Below are positions 1 to 7,607 of a stretch of DNA of 64,000 nt, piece by piece; position 1 is the stretch's first letter; each line of letters opens with the position of its first letter. Made by a program: the position numbers and the translations under genes. This stretch comes from Lewinellaceae bacterium (lineage in GTDB: Bacteria > Bacteroidota > Bacteroidia > Chitinophagales > Saprospiraceae), in assembly GCA_020636315.1 (NCBI GenBank), contig JACJYA010000001.1, positions 682,001-746,000 of the forward strand, given 5' to 3'. The notes under the pieces are model-generated. The model saw only the letters and a list, made by a program, of their open reading frames with translations. It did not search any database and was not told the DNA's origin.

Positions 1-457
1 TGCGCTCCAGCAAGGCGTTGGTGCCTTTGGTGGAACCCAGGCGCATGTGGACGAGGGGCAGGGCTTCGTTCAATGGAGTGGCCGTTGCCAGGCGGGCGGC
101 AAGGATGGGGGCCTCTTCGCCTGCAGTGGCTTCGAAGGCGGCCACCCCGGAAAAGGGAATTTCGGCGGAAAGGCGGATGCGGCCGTCCTTCAGGCTGGTT
201 TCCAACACCTGAACCGGCTTCTGCGGGTGATCAAGCAGATAAAAGGTGTACCCGGCAAAAATATCTCCTTCCACCGGCCAGTTGTGCCGCATTCTGAACC
301 AGCCGTTTTCCAGTTTTTCCACCAGTTGCCCACGAAGCCGGCTACTGCTCAGTATTTTTATGCGCTTTATCCGCCCTTCCGGGTTTGTGGCGATACAATC
401 GGTAAACGTGCCGCCGGTGTCGATATTGAGGCGCCAGATTGAAGCTGTATTTTCCAT
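1..457 (-). CDS. Hydantoinase/5-oxoprolinase family protein, N-terminal part (cut by left edge)
   Basis: Reading the minus strand from the ATG at 457 gives an open frame that leaves the window at base 1 after about 152 codons. The N-terminus carries the phosphate-binding motif NIDTGGTFTDCIA, which is typical of HyuA/5-oxoprolinase proteins of the ASKHA ATPase fold. The visible part ends with MRLGSTKGTNALLER, matching the conserved 'R.GTT.ATNALLER' block of the family. These enzymes couple ATP hydrolysis to opening of 5-oxoproline or hydantoin rings. The family call is firm; substrate specificity cannot be told from the fragment, and whether the hydantoinase B half is fused or separate lies outside the window. 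Confidence 0.88.
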   Translation of the reverse strand, partial: MENTASIWRLNIDTGGTFTDCIATNPEGRIKRIKILSSSRLRGQLVEKLENGWFRMRHNWPVEGDIFAGYTFYLLDHPQKPVQVLETSLKDGRIRLSAEIPFSGVAAFEATAGEEAPILAARLATATPLNEALPLVHMRLGSTKGTNALLER

Positions 458-589
458 GGGGTGAAAATACGGAATTGCCTGGAGGGCACTATCCTTTTAA
501 AAAAAGCAAATACCCAACACATTGTAAATTAACTTTATATGCACTTTGCCAGCAACTTTGCGTCAATTGGCAGAAAGTCGTTTGTTAAC

Positions 590-621
590 TTGCATTACAC
601 CCCTCAGCCGGGTTATATTTG
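590..621 (+). promoter_or_regulatory. Bacteroidota-type promoter upstream of the TPR gene
   Basis: TTG at 590-592 is followed after 21 bases by TATATTTG at 614-621, matching the Bacteroidota -33/-7 consensus (TTG, 19-21 nt, TAnnTTTG). Transcription would start near 628, giving a leader of about 67 nt before the ATG at 695. Confidence 0.5.
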
Positions 622-694
622 TTGAGCGAGCGAAAAATCCAGCATTTGGCAATTGGCTTTTTGCCAGTAATACCGATTATAAAAGTAGAGCGTT

Positions 695-1543
695 ATGCAG
701 GAACCGTCCCCGGAGCTGAAAGTGATGTACGAAGAGGCCTTGCAATACGAGGCGGAGAAGGACCATTACAATGCCGTTAAGCTGTACAAGCGCATTGTAA
801 AGGAGGCTCACTACTGGGCGGCGCCGGTTGTCCGCCTGGGGGATATCTACAAATACCGGCAGGAATGGAAACCGTCACTTTACTACAATAAAAAAGCTGT
901 TTCGCTCGATGCCGGCAACAAATCGGCCTGGTGGAATGTGGGTATTTCCGCAACGGCCCTGAAAAAGGGGCGCCTGGCACGTAATGTCTGGGCCAAGTTC
1001 GGCCTGTCCACCGACGAGCCTTCTCTCAGCCCGGTGTCCATACGCCTTTCCCGCCAGGGGCAGTTCGAGATACTGTGGGTGAGCCGCCTGGGGCCGGCGC
1101 GTGGGGTTATCCGGAATATTCCTCACCCCGGGGCTGACCGCCGTTACGGCGATATCGTCCTTTTCGATCACGTCATAAGGGGCTACCACACCTCGGATGT
1201 TTACCGCCTGCCCGTATATGACGAGCTGGGGCTGCTCAAACGTTCTCATTACAAAACCTTTTCCTGTGTACTGCAATCGCCCACCCCAAAGGACATCAGG
1301 GCGCTCCAGCAACTGTGCCAGGACGAAAGGCTGGGCTTCGAAGTCTGGGCCAATGCTTCCCAGTCTTTCGCTTCCCAGTTCTTTGGCAATGCTCCCGAGT
1401 ATTATTTTCATAACTTTGAGGCACAACCGGAACTCCTGGTGGCAGTAGCCGCCCCTGAGCGGGAAGCCGCACTCGAAGTACTGGACTCCTGGAAAGTGAT
1501 AAGCCTGAAAGGCTATACGGATTTCCAGGCGCATCGGGTGTAG
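695..1543 (+). CDS. TPR-containing hypothetical protein
   Basis: This 282-residue protein has no signal peptide. Its first ~95 residues form helix-turn-helix pairs of tetratricopeptide type (for example EEALQYEAEKDHYNAVKLYKRI and LGDIYKYRQEWKPSLYYNKKAV). The remaining ~185 residues are an unrecognised mixed alpha/beta region with several short Trp- and Tyr-containing strands. No catalytic motif is visible. A promoter-like sequence lies upstream and the gene seems monocistronic. The C-terminal part may be a protein-interaction or regulatory domain seen mainly in this phylum, but no function is assigned. A long antisense frame over it is a shadow. Confidence 0.75.
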   Translation: MQEPSPELKVMYEEALQYEAEKDHYNAVKLYKRIVKEAHYWAAPVVRLGDIYKYRQEWKPSLYYNKKAVSLDAGNKSAWWNVGISATALKKGRLARNVWAKFGLSTDEPSLSPVSIRLSRQGQFEILWVSRLGPARGVIRNIPHPGADRRYGDIVLFDHVIRGYHTSDVYRLPVYDELGLLKRSHYKTFSCVLQSPTPKDIRALQQLCQDERLGFEVWANASQSFASQFFGNAPEYYFHNFEAQPELLVAVAAPEREAALEVLDSWKVISLKGYTDFQAHRV

Positions 1544-1620
1544 AGGGGAGATGGGGGGGGATTGTGGGATTGTTATATTGTTATATTGTTGGATTGCTGG
1601 ATTGTTATATTGCTGCCGCC
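1544..1620. repeat. Short tandem words directly after the stop codon
   Basis: Directly after the stop codon the sequence is built from variants of GGATTGTTATATTGCTG (exact copy at 1599-1615) and ATTGTTATATTG. The same 17-mer occurs twice at 29423-29455, also directly behind a stop codon. There is no coding potential. Confidence 0.7.
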
Positions 1621-1664
1621 TCATTTAAGGCCGGATGCACACCACATTATTGAAGGGATAAATC

Positions 1665-2336
1665 ATGAGAAAACCTGCTCTTGCCCAATGGCTGCTGCTC
1701 GCCGCCGCGGCGCTCTTTCTCGGCGCCTGTAATTCCGACCATAAAAATACGGAGGATACGACCACTGGCCCTCCCGGGCCAAAAGAGCAACCGGCGGCCC
1801 GTGCCATTGACTTCATCATCGTGCCCGGCCAGCGAGTGGGCGCCATCACGGCCGCTTCCACCGAGGCAGATATAAAAGAACTCTACGGGGAAGATAATGT
1901 GGAATACCGTTCCGTCCACATCGGAGAGGGCGAATCTCAACCGGGGATTGCCGTTTTCCCCAATACTCCCGACGAGCTGGAGATCGTATGGGACATCGCC
2001 GCCGCCACCGGCAACCCCGAATTCATCCGCATCAGTAACGAAAATACGGCCTGGCGCACCGTTCAGGGCGTTACGGTTGGAACTTCCCTGAAAGAACTGG
2101 AAAAAATCAACGGAAAGCCCTTTCAACTCTACGGCTTCGGCTGGGACTATGGCGGACTGGTTAGTGACTGGAAGAGTGGTAAGCTGAACAGCCACCTCAT
2201 CATCGCCCTGGAACCGGCAGACTGGGAGGAGGTGGGGCCGGAGGTTTCCGGAGATATTATCCTGTCTTCGGATGATCCGAAAGTACGGAAGCTGAATGCC
2301 CGGGTGGCTTCGATGGTGGTGACGTTTGAATTGTAA
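1665..2336 (+). CDS. Putative lipoprotein of unknown function
   Basis: The 223-residue product begins with a hydrophobic signal ending in a lipobox, LGAC, with Cys at about residue 19, so it is probably a lipoprotein exported and acylated after processing. The following low-complexity linker has many Thr, Pro and Gly residues. The mature part contains a motif reading RVGAITAASTEADIKELYGEDN, followed by alternating short strands and helices. Similar leader-plus-globular lipoproteins with a 'G.it..s...dl...fG..nv' pattern are common in Bacteroidota but lack a defined role. No operon partner is evident; the next gene converges on it from the minus strand. Confidence 0.75.
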   Translation: MRKPALAQWLLLAAAALFLGACNSDHKNTEDTTTGPPGPKEQPAARAIDFIIVPGQRVGAITAASTEADIKELYGEDNVEYRSVHIGEGESQPGIAVFPNTPDELEIVWDIAAATGNPEFIRISNENTAWRTVQGVTVGTSLKELEKINGKPFQLYGFGWDYGGLVSDWKSGKLNSHLIIALEPADWEEVGPEVSGDIILSSDDPKVRKLNARVASMVVTFEL

Positions 2337-2481
2337 GTAAAGCACTTCTGAAGCAGGGTTGAGGAAAACATCAAACAGCTGCTTTACAGGGAGGCCAGGA
2401 ACTCAGGAACTATGGACAGTTCCCTAAACCCAATCCTCCCGCCGCCCTAAACTTCATAACTCAGAAGGACCCATCAAGCCC

Positions 2482-3378
2482 CTATATCAACCCCAGTATC
2501 CGCTTATCCCTCTTCAGCCGGTAGAAGGCATTGGGTTGTGCACCGAACTGCTCGGCGAGTTCCTTGTCCTCCGGAGCGTTAAAATCCAGGATGAGCGGCC
2601 TCCCGGCATGGCTTCGGATAAGTGCATTAAACAGATAGGGTAAAGCACCGAGCCGCCTACCTTCCGGAGATTCCACCGGCACCAGGCTCAGTACCTTGCC
2701 GTGGCTGTATATGAAAAAATTGACGGCATAGAGGTTCTGGTTTCGGTCCATGGCGCCGGAAGCGAAGCCCCAGCCCCGGTGAAGCACGTTGTACATGATG
2801 CGGTGCAAGGCGTGGTAGTTGTGCTCCAGGCCGGAGTGGGCGGGGGAATGCCGGCGGTAGAAATCCGCAACCGTTTCCGGTTTAAGGCTGGAGGTCAGAA
2901 TGAGGCCTTCGTCTTCCGCCTGTTGAAGGCGGGAGGCCAGATGGGTGGAAAACCCGTCGAACAGCTCTTCGTAGGGCCGGCCCAGGAAAAGCTGGTGATT
3001 AGCCTGCTGTTCTATATCAAACCCGGCCCCTTCGGGTGGAGTGTTTTGTTCGTTGACCACAATATTGATATTTCTGAACTCAGAAGGGATAGATTCGAGA
3101 AAGGCCTGTATCCTCGGCCGGGAAAGGACGTGGATGGAATAGACCCCCATTTCCCGCATCAGGGCCGGCTGGTAGAGTTCTCTCCTCCCCAGTAAACCTT
3201 CGCGCCAAACCAGCGGGAAGACGGATTCGTAGTCTCCCTCCACCAGGGCATCCCAGTCTTTGGCCACAAAATCGAGGTACCACATATAGCCGAATATGTT
3301 GCCATTGGTAGCATAGTGTACACAGCTGTTCCACTTGACCTTGTCAACTTCAGAGCCCCTGATGTATCGAATATCCAT
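2482..3378 (-). CDS. GNAT/FemAB-like acyltransferase-fold protein (putative)
   Basis: From the ATG at 3378 (MDIRYIRGSEVDK) the protein has 298 residues; an in-frame ATG at 3447 would add 23 poorly folded-looking residues and is less likely. The pattern of W-C-x-x-A-x-x-G-x-x-F-x-x-x-W-Y-L near residues 18-38, then F-P-L-V-W, and a late block of strand-helix units with a conserved 'LDFNAPED' near residue 260 resembles the GNAT/FemAB-like hypothetical acyltransferases of Bacteroidota. No cofactor-binding residues can be assigned with certainty. It is convergent with the lipoprotein gene. The fold assignment is an inference from pattern, not a search. Confidence 0.6.
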   Translation of the reverse strand: MDIRYIRGSEVDKVKWNSCVHYATNGNIFGYMWYLDFVAKDWDALVEGDYESVFPLVWREGLLGRRELYQPALMREMGVYSIHVLSRPRIQAFLESIPSEFRNINIVVNEQNTPPEGAGFDIEQQANHQLFLGRPYEELFDGFSTHLASRLQQAEDEGLILTSSLKPETVADFYRRHSPAHSGLEHNYHALHRIMYNVLHRGWGFASGAMDRNQNLYAVNFFIYSHGKVLSLVPVESPEGRRLGALPYLFNALIRSHAGRPLILDFNAPEDKELAEQFGAQPNAFYRLKRDKRILGLI

Positions 3379-3543
3379 TAATTGAATTTTGAGTAAACTC
3401 TTAATGCTTTTGCCGGGAGCATTGTTCAATCGGGTAGGGAGAACCATGTTTTTAAAAGCAGAAGTGCGAAAATTTCCGCATTTGCCCTACCTTTAAAGTT
3501 CAACTGAATACGATCTCAGGCGTTCATTTTTGAAAAGAGAAGG

Positions 3544-3762
3544 ATGAAAACACTGCAATTCAAGACCAATATCAACTGCAACAACTGCGTACGCGCCGTG
3601 ACGGGGTTTCTCAATGATGTGCCATCCGTCAAGGAATGGGCCGTAGATATCGACAACCCGGATAAGATACTGACCGTTAAAGGCGATGAGGTGACCATTG
3701 AAGAGATAGTGGAAGCCGTGGAAGACGCCGGTTTTGACGTGAAGGAAGTTGTGGCAGGATAA
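3544..3762 (+). CDS. HMA-domain metal-binding protein (copper chaperone-like)
   Basis: The 72-residue product is a single heavy-metal-associated domain of beta-alpha-beta-beta-alpha-beta type. The metal-binding loop is N-C-N-N-C at residues 12-16, and the C-terminus ends with the usual 'EEIVEAVEDAGFDVKEV'. Such stand-alone domains carry Cu(I) or related soft metals to P-type ATPases or secreted acceptors. Only the second half of the classic M-x-C-x-x-C motif is present: an Asn precedes the first Cys. No transporter gene is adjacent; other metal-binding proteins lie at 19.9-21.6 kb. Confidence 0.85.
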   Translation: MKTLQFKTNINCNNCVRAVTGFLNDVPSVKEWAVDIDNPDKILTVKGDEVTIEEIVEAVEDAGFDVKEVVAG

Positions 3763-3763
3763 A

Positions 3764-3790
3764 AAAATAAGGGGGCATAAATGCCCCCCT
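3764..3790 (-). terminator. Intrinsic terminator between convergent genes
   Basis: GGGGGCAT at 3771-3778 pairs with ATGCCCCC at 3781-3788. On the minus strand the stem is followed by TTATTTTTTT, so it serves best as terminator for the minus-strand gene ending at 3856, and may also act on the HMA gene. Confidence 0.7.
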
Positions 3791-3855
3791 TCAAGACAAA
3801 CAAAGCTCCCAATTACCTAATTTTTTATCCTCCGGCGATTCACGCCAGATGGTTT

Positions 3856-4317
3856 CTATTTTCTTTCCGGCGAAGCCATAGCAATGAAACTCCCGGTATT
3901 CATCAAATTCTCGGGATGGCCGGCGACAGCCTCCTTTTCCTCCATTTGAACACGGATCTCTCCTTTGTTCTCAATGGTTCCGATCAGCAAAATGGCATCT
4001 TCATATTTTCCGACCCCGTCAATCATCAGCTTCCCATTGGTGGTTACCGACAGAGTAGCCCCACCCTGTACTTCCAGATAGTATATGGGGCCCGCATCTT
4101 TACTGATCACCGGATAGAAGCCACCTCTGGATTCCGTATTGGGGATGAGCACGATATCGTCAATATCCGGTACGCGGTTCTGGCTCCAGTTCCTGGGGTT
4201 GTTCCACTCCTGCTCCTGCCCGGGGGTTCCTCCTCTCCAGACGTTCTGAGCAACAAGTGTACTGTTGGCGGCCATAATAACTCCGAATGCAACGACTAAA
4301 CTCAATAAAGTTTTCAT
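3856..4317 (-). CDS. Secreted hypothetical protein
   Basis: This 153-residue protein starts with a clear signal peptide (MKTLLSLVVAFGVIMAANSTLVAQ). The mature part opens with W-R-G-G-T-P-G-Q-E-Q-E-W-N-N-P-R-N-W, a pattern found at the start of beta-helical or G8-like secreted Bacteroidota proteins ('W..p.NW..g.vP...d.v.ip'). It then shows repeated short beta strands (LEVQGGATLSVTTNGKLMIDG). Unlike larger relatives it has no C-terminal sorting domain, so it may be a short stand-alone beta-solenoid cap. An intrinsic terminator lies downstream. Function unknown. Confidence 0.75.
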   Translation of the reverse strand: MKTLLSLVVAFGVIMAANSTLVAQNVWRGGTPGQEQEWNNPRNWSQNRVPDIDDIVLIPNTESRGGFYPVISKDAGPIYYLEVQGGATLSVTTNGKLMIDGVGKYEDAILLIGTIENKGEIRVQMEEKEAVAGHPENLMNTGSFIAMASPERK

Positions 4318-4769
4318 GATCTTTGGTTTTGGTGTTGAAACTCAAAGCCTGTATTTTGGCAATGAGCAGAAGGTTACCCGGGCATCAAAAAAAATTTTTA
4401 CTCCGGTAAATGTCCCGGCCTGTAGTTTCGCAATTGTTTATGAATGTTTATTACCGGTTCAAAGGTGCAGGCTTTTGGCTGGCGCTGCTCCCAATATTGT
4501 TTCAAAATGGTGGATTATTGTTACATGCGTTAGTTGTAACTATATTTAGGTGTGATGGTATTTTGGTATTGTGGTATTATGGGGCTGGCTTACTACTTGC
4601 CTGCAAAGGGGCCGAATGGCCTCCGGCACTCATGGCCGGACTACCGGAAAACCATAAAACCGCCACGCCTAAACAGTTACCGTTAGTTTAGGAAAGCCTA
4701 CTCTGTGTTTGCCCTTTGTGATAAATGCCCGAAAGCCATTATATTGCAGGCGCTGAAAGTTATTCCCAG
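4318..4769. other. Intergenic region between divergent genes
   Basis: About 450 bases between the secreted-protein gene and the ECF sigma gene. It is AT-rich at 4390-4560, with a short run of GGTATT-type words at 4557-4580. Open frames here are short and overlap without protein-like composition. No RNA gene or clear promoter pair is visible. Confidence 0.5.
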
Positions 4770-5333
4770 ATGAATAAAGAAAGCCAAACCCAGTTGCAAG
4801 CCCTGCTATCCGGCGATAACGACGGTATCCGGGAGATATACCGGCTGTATCTGCCCCGGGCTGCCAGCCTTATTACCAGGAACGGAGGCAGTTCGGACGA
4901 CGCCAAGGACATTTTCCAGGAAGCCCTGGTCATAATTTACGAAAAAGCTCAGCAGCCTGGCTTTCAGCTTAAGAGCTCCCTTTATACGCTTATCTACGGT
5001 ATCTGCCGCAACTTGTGGGGCAACCGCCTCCAGAAAAAGTCAAGCCGCAACGTAACCTTTTCCGAAGACGACAAATACAAGTTTGACGAAGACATAGAAA
5101 AGTCGATCGAAGAAGCCGAAGAAAATAAGATATTCTGGGATGCTTTCGAACAGCTTGGCCAAGACTGCCAGAAGCTGATGCGCCTTTTCTTTGACAAAGT
5201 CAGAATGGAGAAAATAGCAGAACTGATGGGCTTCGGCAGTGTGAGTTATGCCAAGAAGCGGAAGTTTCAGTGCAAAGAACGCCTGGTCAACCTGGTGAAA
5301 GAAGACCTCAGATTTCAGGAATTAAAGCCGTAG
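4770..5333 (+). CDS. ECF-type RNA polymerase sigma factor
   Basis: Starting at ATG 4770 (MNKESQTQLQALL) the product has 187 residues, a usual ECF length; an upstream in-frame ATG at 4725 would add 15 residues. Region 2 is visible as REIYRLYLPRAASLI followed by DDAKDIFQEALVIIYEK. Region 4 is visible as CQKLMRLFFDKVRMEKIAELMGF with the recognition helix following. An acidic linker rich in Glu joins them. The next gene starts 20 bases after its stop and encodes a membrane protein of anti-sigma layout, so the pair probably forms a sigma/anti-sigma unit. Confidence 0.85.
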   Translation: MNKESQTQLQALLSGDNDGIREIYRLYLPRAASLITRNGGSSDDAKDIFQEALVIIYEKAQQPGFQLKSSLYTLIYGICRNLWGNRLQKKSSRNVTFSEDDKYKFDEDIEKSIEEAEENKIFWDAFEQLGQDCQKLMRLFFDKVRMEKIAELMGFGSVSYAKKRKFQCKERLVNLVKEDLRFQELKP

Positions 5334-5353
5334 CCGTTTTTCAACCAACCGCA

Positions 5354-6259
5354 ATGAACAAAGAGCAGCTATATGAAACCATAGAAGCCTATCTCGAAGG
5401 GGCCTTATCGGCGGACGCCCGCCAGGCCTTCGAAAAGGAAATGGCCGACAACCCGGAGATGAAAGCCGAATTGGAACTCCACCGCCGGCTCCACCAGGAA
5501 CTGGGCAAGGCGGATAAGGCCGCCCTGAAAGAACAGCTTCAACAGATCGCCCGGGAGTTCTCGCTGGAAAGCAAAGGCCGAAAGGCCGCAGTTTACCGGC
5601 TGATGCCGATATGGGGAGCAGTAGCCGCCGCCATCATTGCTGCCGTTATCTGGTGGGCATGGCCCCGGTTCACTCCATCTCCCGGCGGCGAGGGGCCGAT
5701 CGTTGCCTCCGACAGCCTGCCCGGCAGCCAAACGAGCCTTCCGGATTCCCTGATGGCAAACGAACCTGAACCGAAATCGGAGGAAGTGCCTATCTCCGAA
5801 CCCCAACAAAAGATACCTACTCCTTCCTCTCCGGCTGACCCCTTCCGGCCCAACCCCAGGCTGGAAGGCCTGATAGCAGCTGAAAACCGCGATGCCGGTT
5901 TCCTCATCTCTGCCGATGCCGATGCAGCGAAAATGCCCTCCGACAGCTTCAGGGCTACAGTGGCCGGCACCCTGCGTTCCATTTCCTCAACCGAAGGCGA
6001 GCACCTCACACTGTATGTCTATGACAATCAACCGGAATCTTTTCAGAAAGAGCACCCTGCCGCCAGCCTACCCCTTGACCTGAAGCCACTGAATGACGAA
6101 GAGGTTCAGGGGTTTGGAAAAATGAAAAACTATACCTTTGAAAAGGACGTGGAAAAGGAACTGCCCCCCGGGCTGTATTACTACGTTATTAAACGAGAAG
6201 GAGATAACACACCTTTATTTATAGGCAAAGTTGAGTTGGGAACGGAAAGCCAAAAATAA
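5354..6259 (+). CDS. Putative anti-sigma factor (single-span membrane protein)
   Basis: The best start is ATG 5354 (MNKEQLYETIEAYLEG), 20 bases behind the sigma-factor stop; longer versions reach back into the sigma gene. Residues 1-80 are helical, with 'L.g.Ls......e.e...n.e...E' spacing that resembles anti-sigma ASD-like cytosolic regions. One membrane segment (WGAVAAAIIAAVIWWAW) lies around residues 88-105. A Pro/Ser-rich linker and a periplasmic domain follow, ending in strands such as LTLYVYDNQPESF and LPPGLYYYVIKREGD. No zinc-binding HxxxCxxC motif is seen. The role is inferred from position and topology. Confidence 0.65.
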   Translation: MNKEQLYETIEAYLEGALSADARQAFEKEMADNPEMKAELELHRRLHQELGKADKAALKEQLQQIAREFSLESKGRKAAVYRLMPIWGAVAAAIIAAVIWWAWPRFTPSPGGEGPIVASDSLPGSQTSLPDSLMANEPEPKSEEVPISEPQQKIPTPSSPADPFRPNPRLEGLIAAENRDAGFLISADADAAKMPSDSFRATVAGTLRSISSTEGEHLTLYVYDNQPESFQKEHPAASLPLDLKPLNDEEVQGFGKMKNYTFEKDVEKELPPGLYYYVIKREGDNTPLFIGKVELGTESQK

Positions 6260-6323
6260 AGGATGAAGAGGTTCGTCAGCACCTTTAATTTTTCGATCCC
6301 CTGATTTTCAGAAATAAACCCCT

Positions 6324-6331
6324 TACCTTTG
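6324..6331 (+). promoter_or_regulatory. -7 promoter element upstream of the DedA gene
   Basis: TACCTTTG matches TAnnTTTG. The -33 region is weak (no clear TTG at 19-21 nt). Transcription would start near 6338, 32 nt before the ATG. Confidence 0.35.
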
Positions 6332-6369
6332 TAGCTCCCTGAAAAATCGTTTACGTTAAATGTGGAAGG

Positions 6370-6957
6370 ATGACAGAGTGGCTTGCATCACTTGGTTACC
6401 TGGGAGCACTGCTGGGAGCTGTTTTTGAAGGAGAAATTTCTTTTCTGGCTGCATTGCAGACCGTTCGCCTTGGTTATCTGAATTTTTACTACGTTCTCCT
6501 GTCGGTATTCGTCGGCGCACAGGCAATTGACTGGTTTATATTCCTGGCAGCGCGGCGCGGCGGGATGGCCGTCCTCGAAAGGCGCCCCGGCCTGAGGGGA
6601 AAAGTCCGGCGTATGAACAACCTCCTGGAACGGCGCTCGACCCTGCTGCTGCTGAGTTATCGCTTTCTATATGGCTTCAGGGTTGTTCTACCCACTCTTT
6701 TTGGGATAAGCTCCATCACGATAAGGAGGTTTGCTCTGCTAAGCTTCATCAGCACAATGCTTTGGGTGGCCGCTATTGGGTACGGCGGATATTTTTTCAC
6801 TTCTTATCTGGAAACCTTTCTGGCCTGGGTAGAGCAATATGCATTTTGGGTGGTTTCCGCACTGTTGCTCCTGTTAACTGCCGGATGGCTTAGCTGGCAC
6901 AAGTGGGCAATTCCCCCGGACAGAGGCGAACACCCTCAAAAAGAGCAATGGGCCTGA
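6370..6957 (+). CDS. DedA/VTT-domain membrane protein
   Basis: The 195-residue integral membrane protein shows the DedA layout: an N-terminal hydrophobic re-entrant segment (YLGALLGAVFEGEI), an acidic Glu within it, a second segment (YYVLLSVFVGAQAIDWFIFLAARRGG), and the conserved R-x-x-x-x-x-R motif in 'LLSYRFLYGFRVVLPTLFG', then two C-terminal spans. DedA proteins are now viewed as polyprenyl-phosphate or phospholipid flippases needed for envelope integrity. The gene is slightly shorter than E. coli members. It is convergent with a small minus-strand frame and has its own -7 box. Confidence 0.88.
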   Translation: MTEWLASLGYLGALLGAVFEGEISFLAALQTVRLGYLNFYYVLLSVFVGAQAIDWFIFLAARRGGMAVLERRPGLRGKVRRMNNLLERRSTLLLLSYRFLYGFRVVLPTLFGISSITIRRFALLSFISTMLWVAAIGYGGYFFTSYLETFLAWVEQYAFWVVSALLLLLTAGWLSWHKWAIPPDRGEHPQKEQWA

Positions 6958-6976
6958 AAATCACTTCTTTGGGGTT

Positions 6977-7171
6977 CTACCGGGATTCTCTCGGATTTTT
7001 ATCCAGGCTCACAACCTCGCCCATCTCTTCCTCGATCTTCAGGAAGTAGAAGCCTTCGTAGATATGATTGAAGTTGAGTTGCTCGCGCAAGACTTCGAAC
7101 TGCCCCTCATTCTCCGCGTAATTCGCGATCCATTCTATTGCTTCAAGCCGGCCGTTGAACCTGATTTTCAT
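6977..7171 (-). CDS. Small hypothetical protein
   Basis: A 64-residue frame with ATG start, converging on the DedA gene with 19 bases between stops. The sequence contains an aromatic-rich centre (NFNHIYEGFYFLKIEEE) and charged ends, and appears soluble. It is not recognised. Codon composition looks protein-like and the antisense strand offers no competing frame, so it is retained as a probable small gene. Confidence 0.5.
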   Translation of the reverse strand: MKIRFNGRLEAIEWIANYAENEGQFEVLREQLNFNHIYEGFYFLKIEEEMGEVVSLDKNPRESR

Positions 7172-7607
7172 AGCTTGTGATTTTTAGTGCGTAAACAAGC
7201 AATTTTACTTTTTGATGTAATTCAGAGGTAAAAGATTACTTCATTGGCCCACAATTAACAATTATTTAATTTTTGAATGTCCGGCTTATATATTCTCCTA
7301 GTTCGCAAATCTGAGGCCGATGGTCAAGATTTTTCGGCCGGGTGGGAAGGATATCAGGTTGAGCATTGCTCACGCTCGTCAGCGAAGTGATCTACGGCAG
7401 GCCCGCCCGCTATTCCTTTGCCCATGGCGGAAAGGGCGGCAGATGGGCAACTGCGGTTGTTTTAGGGGGGAAGGGGCTGTTTCTGGGTTTCTGGGTTTCT
7501 GGGTTTCTGGGTTTCCAAGGTTTCGCCCCAACTTCTAAACCCCTAACGGCTCCCATAAAGCTAAACTTCTAAACTCCAAAGAGCCTGCTCTGGCCCCAAC
7601 CCCCTGC
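7172..7607. other. Intergenic region with tandem words
   Basis: Holds no convincing gene. Positions 7380-7450 carry GC-rich inverted words (GGCAGGCCCGCC ... GGCGGAAAGGGCGGC). Positions 7480-7511 carry four exact copies of TTTCTGGG, followed by TTTCCAAGG and repeated CTAAACTTCTAAAC words before the transporter stop codon. Confidence 0.6.
7480..7511. repeat. Tandem repeat (TTTCTGGG)4
   Basis: Four perfect 8-bp units, immediately 3' of the FucP-like gene (which ends at 7608 on the minus strand). Confidence 0.9.
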
